Assembly: GCF_965233615.1 (NCBI RefSeq)
Contig: NZ_OZ247495.1
Reading direction: 5' to 3' (one strand)
Length of the DNA stretch: 64,000 bases
DNA from: Pelagibius sp028280305
GTDB lineage: Bacteria; Pseudomonadota; Alphaproteobacteria; Kiloniellales; Kiloniellaceae
The notes below the pieces were generated by a model. It ran no database searches. It worked only from the letters and a program-made list of their open reading frames with translations, and had not been told where the DNA came from. The position numbers and the translations under genes are program-made. This document shows positions 62,757-64,000 of the stretch, piece after piece. Position 1 is the stretch's first letter; every line of letters begins with the position of its first letter.

Positions 62757-64000
62757 ATGAACGGATATATTACTTCGTTTGCCGAAAGACTAAGGCCACG
62801 CCACAGGCTGCGCCTGCTTAATTCAAAGCTTGGACTAATGGCTGGTTACGTTGGATCGATAACTGGCTATCTAAGTAACAAATCCGGATCGCGTTTACTG
62901 CTTGCTGAGCTTGATCAACAGTTTCCCGAGCTCGGCAAGCAGTCCGGTCTACTGCCTATTGGCGAAGCTGATCGACGCGCGAGATTCTTGCGGAACCGTG
63001 TCCGCGCCGCTGCGGGGCTTTCAACAAAGCTCGACGGGAACGAGGCGGTCGATGAGCTCTGGCCGGAAGTGGTCTTTCTGTATCATCACGGATCAAAACT
63101 GAGGCCCTATTTCGAGGGCTTGCGTGCGCGTAGGGTGCTTTATGCAGGGCAGTGTTACTACAATCATTGGTATCTTTCGCACGGATTGCGAGACCTGGGT
63201 TGGCGTGCTGATGTACTCAACTGGGATTCCAAGCCAGATACGCAGATCTTCTACCATGGCGCAGATGTGCATTTTTCTGAAGAGCGACCCTACGATTTGG
63301 CGCGAGACCTGCGCTTCTATCTTGAAGCACTTTACAGCTATGACGTCGTGCACTTTGCCAATGCGCATGGAATCTGTTTTGGTTTTCGCCTTCAAGCTCT
63401 ATTCGGAGCGAAGTTGGGTAGCCATGCGGAGATCTACCTGTTGCGAAGCTTGGGCAAGAAGGTTTGCTATACCAACAACGGCTGTCTTGACGGTGTAACG
63501 CAGACTTCTTTCACTAAGTGGGGTCCAGCATCCGTCTGTGCCATCTGCCGTTGGCGCGACGTGCCCGAGGTTTGCAGTGATCGCCGTAATAGTACTTGGG
63601 GGGCATTCCGCAATTCGGTAACAGACTATCAGTGCTTACTTGGCGGAAATCGAGTCGATTTTAACTCTGCACAGACAGTCCACGAGTCACCAGAGGTCTA
63701 TTGCCTTGACAAGAACTTCTGGGACCCAGACCTCAAAGTGCCGCAACGAATGCGCCTTGCAACGCTCCCGGAGAGAACAATTCGCCTCTACCACAGCGTC
63801 GGAAACAAAGAAGCACGTACACGCGACGACGGCACTAGTATCAAGTGCACGCATATTTATTTGCCCTTAGTCGAAAAACTACGAGCTGAAGGTCACCGCC
63901 TGGAATTGATTTCTCCGACGAATGTTCCAAACAGGGATGTGCGGTTCCTGCAGATGCAGGCAGATATCTTTCTCGAAATGCTGACCTTCGGCTGGTTTGG
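62757..64000 (+). CDS. Glycosyltransferase-like protein, truncated by the window end
   Basis: An open frame from the ATG at 62757 runs to the end, giving 414 residues. It has a basic start (FAERLRPRHRLRLLN), a central region with ARRVLYAGQCYYNHWYLSHG, and a Cys-rich segment with NNGCLDG, then CAICRW and VC. KARTRDDG-like EARTRDDGTSIKCTHIYL follows. The end, MQADIFLEMLTFGWFG, looks like the donor-binding part of GT-B glycosyltransferases. The C terminus lies outside the window, so the assignment is provisional. Confidence 0.72.
   Translation, partial: MNGYITSFAERLRPRHRLRLLNSKLGLMAGYVGSITGYLSNKSGSRLLLAELDQQFPELGKQSGLLPIGEADRRARFLRNRVRAAAGLSTKLDGNEAVDELWPEVVFLYHHGSKLRPYFEGLRARRVLYAGQCYYNHWYLSHGLRDLGWRADVLNWDSKPDTQIFYHGADVHFSEERPYDLARDLRFYLEALYSYDVVHFANAHGICFGFRLQALFGAKLGSHAEIYLLRSLGKKVCYTNNGCLDGVTQTSFTKWGPASVCAICRWRDVPEVCSDRRNSTWGAFRNSVTDYQCLLGGNRVDFNSAQTVHESPEVYCLDKNFWDPDLKVPQRMRLATLPERTIRLYHSVGNKEARTRDDGTSIKCTHIYLPLVEKLRAEGHRLELISPTNVPNRDVRFLQMQADIFLEMLTFGWF

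Overview
The window is about 64 kb of a GC-rich chromosome from an alphaproteobacterium, most likely of the Rhodospirillales/Kiloniellales type. Three things suggest this: the gene order (ybgC-tolQRAB-pal-cpoB-tilS-ftsH-folP-glmM, serC-serA, hisZ-purA, rpoH beside rluD), the use of HisZ, and the short-form SerC. This placement is an inference from gene content, not a database match. No insertion sequence, CRISPR array, rRNA gene or replication origin was seen. There is one tRNA gene, tRNA-Glu(CTC).

Layout. 1-5800: the Tol-Pal envelope system, with the 3' end of ybgC, tolQ, tolR, tolA, tolB, pal and cpoB. 5837-11957: housekeeping genes tilS, ftsH, folP and glmM. 11993-17279: a mixed block with lrgAB, a MocR-type regulator on the minus strand, a DUF1127 protein, PhzF-like, cupin, GNAT and MaoC-like genes. 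17485-20310: serC-serA for serine synthesis. 20320-24532: an exported VCBS/FG-GAP protein, a PqiA-like membrane protein, hisZ and purA. 24741-27374: a membrane-anchored pseudokinase and a partner membrane protein. 27404-31546: rpoH and rluD (minus), a small membrane protein, threonine aldolase and a Nudix hydrolase. 31686-31761: tRNA-Glu.

32.4-47.1 kb is accessory: a HlyC-type toxin-activating lysine acyltransferase with both catalytic residues, two unrecognised genes, and one 12.1-kb gene for a 4039-residue RTX protein. The RTX protein has an N-terminal hydrophobic segment, EF-hand-like motifs, many calcium-binding repeat modules, two cadherin-like domains and a type I secretion-like C terminus. 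Part of the gene is a nearly identical 456-bp tandem repeat. No type I secretion transporter lies in the window.

48.1-64.0 kb is a surface-polysaccharide locus. It holds an O-antigen ligase-like protein, a glycosyltransferase, a remnant of a ManC-type gene, and a UDP-HexNAc 6-dehydrogenase. These are followed by a winged-helix regulator with paired palindromes over its promoter, a NusG/RfaH-like antiterminator, and then Gfo/Idh dehydrogenase, hexapeptide acetyltransferase and aminotransferase genes of the WbpB/WbpD/WbpE type. An epimerase, a methyltransferase, an AsnB-type amidotransferase, a second epimerase, a deacetylase-GNAT fusion and a truncated glycosyltransferase complete it. Together they suggest a glycan containing a 2,3-diacetamido-uronic acid that may be amidated, with expression set by the regulator and antiterminator at the head of the operon.
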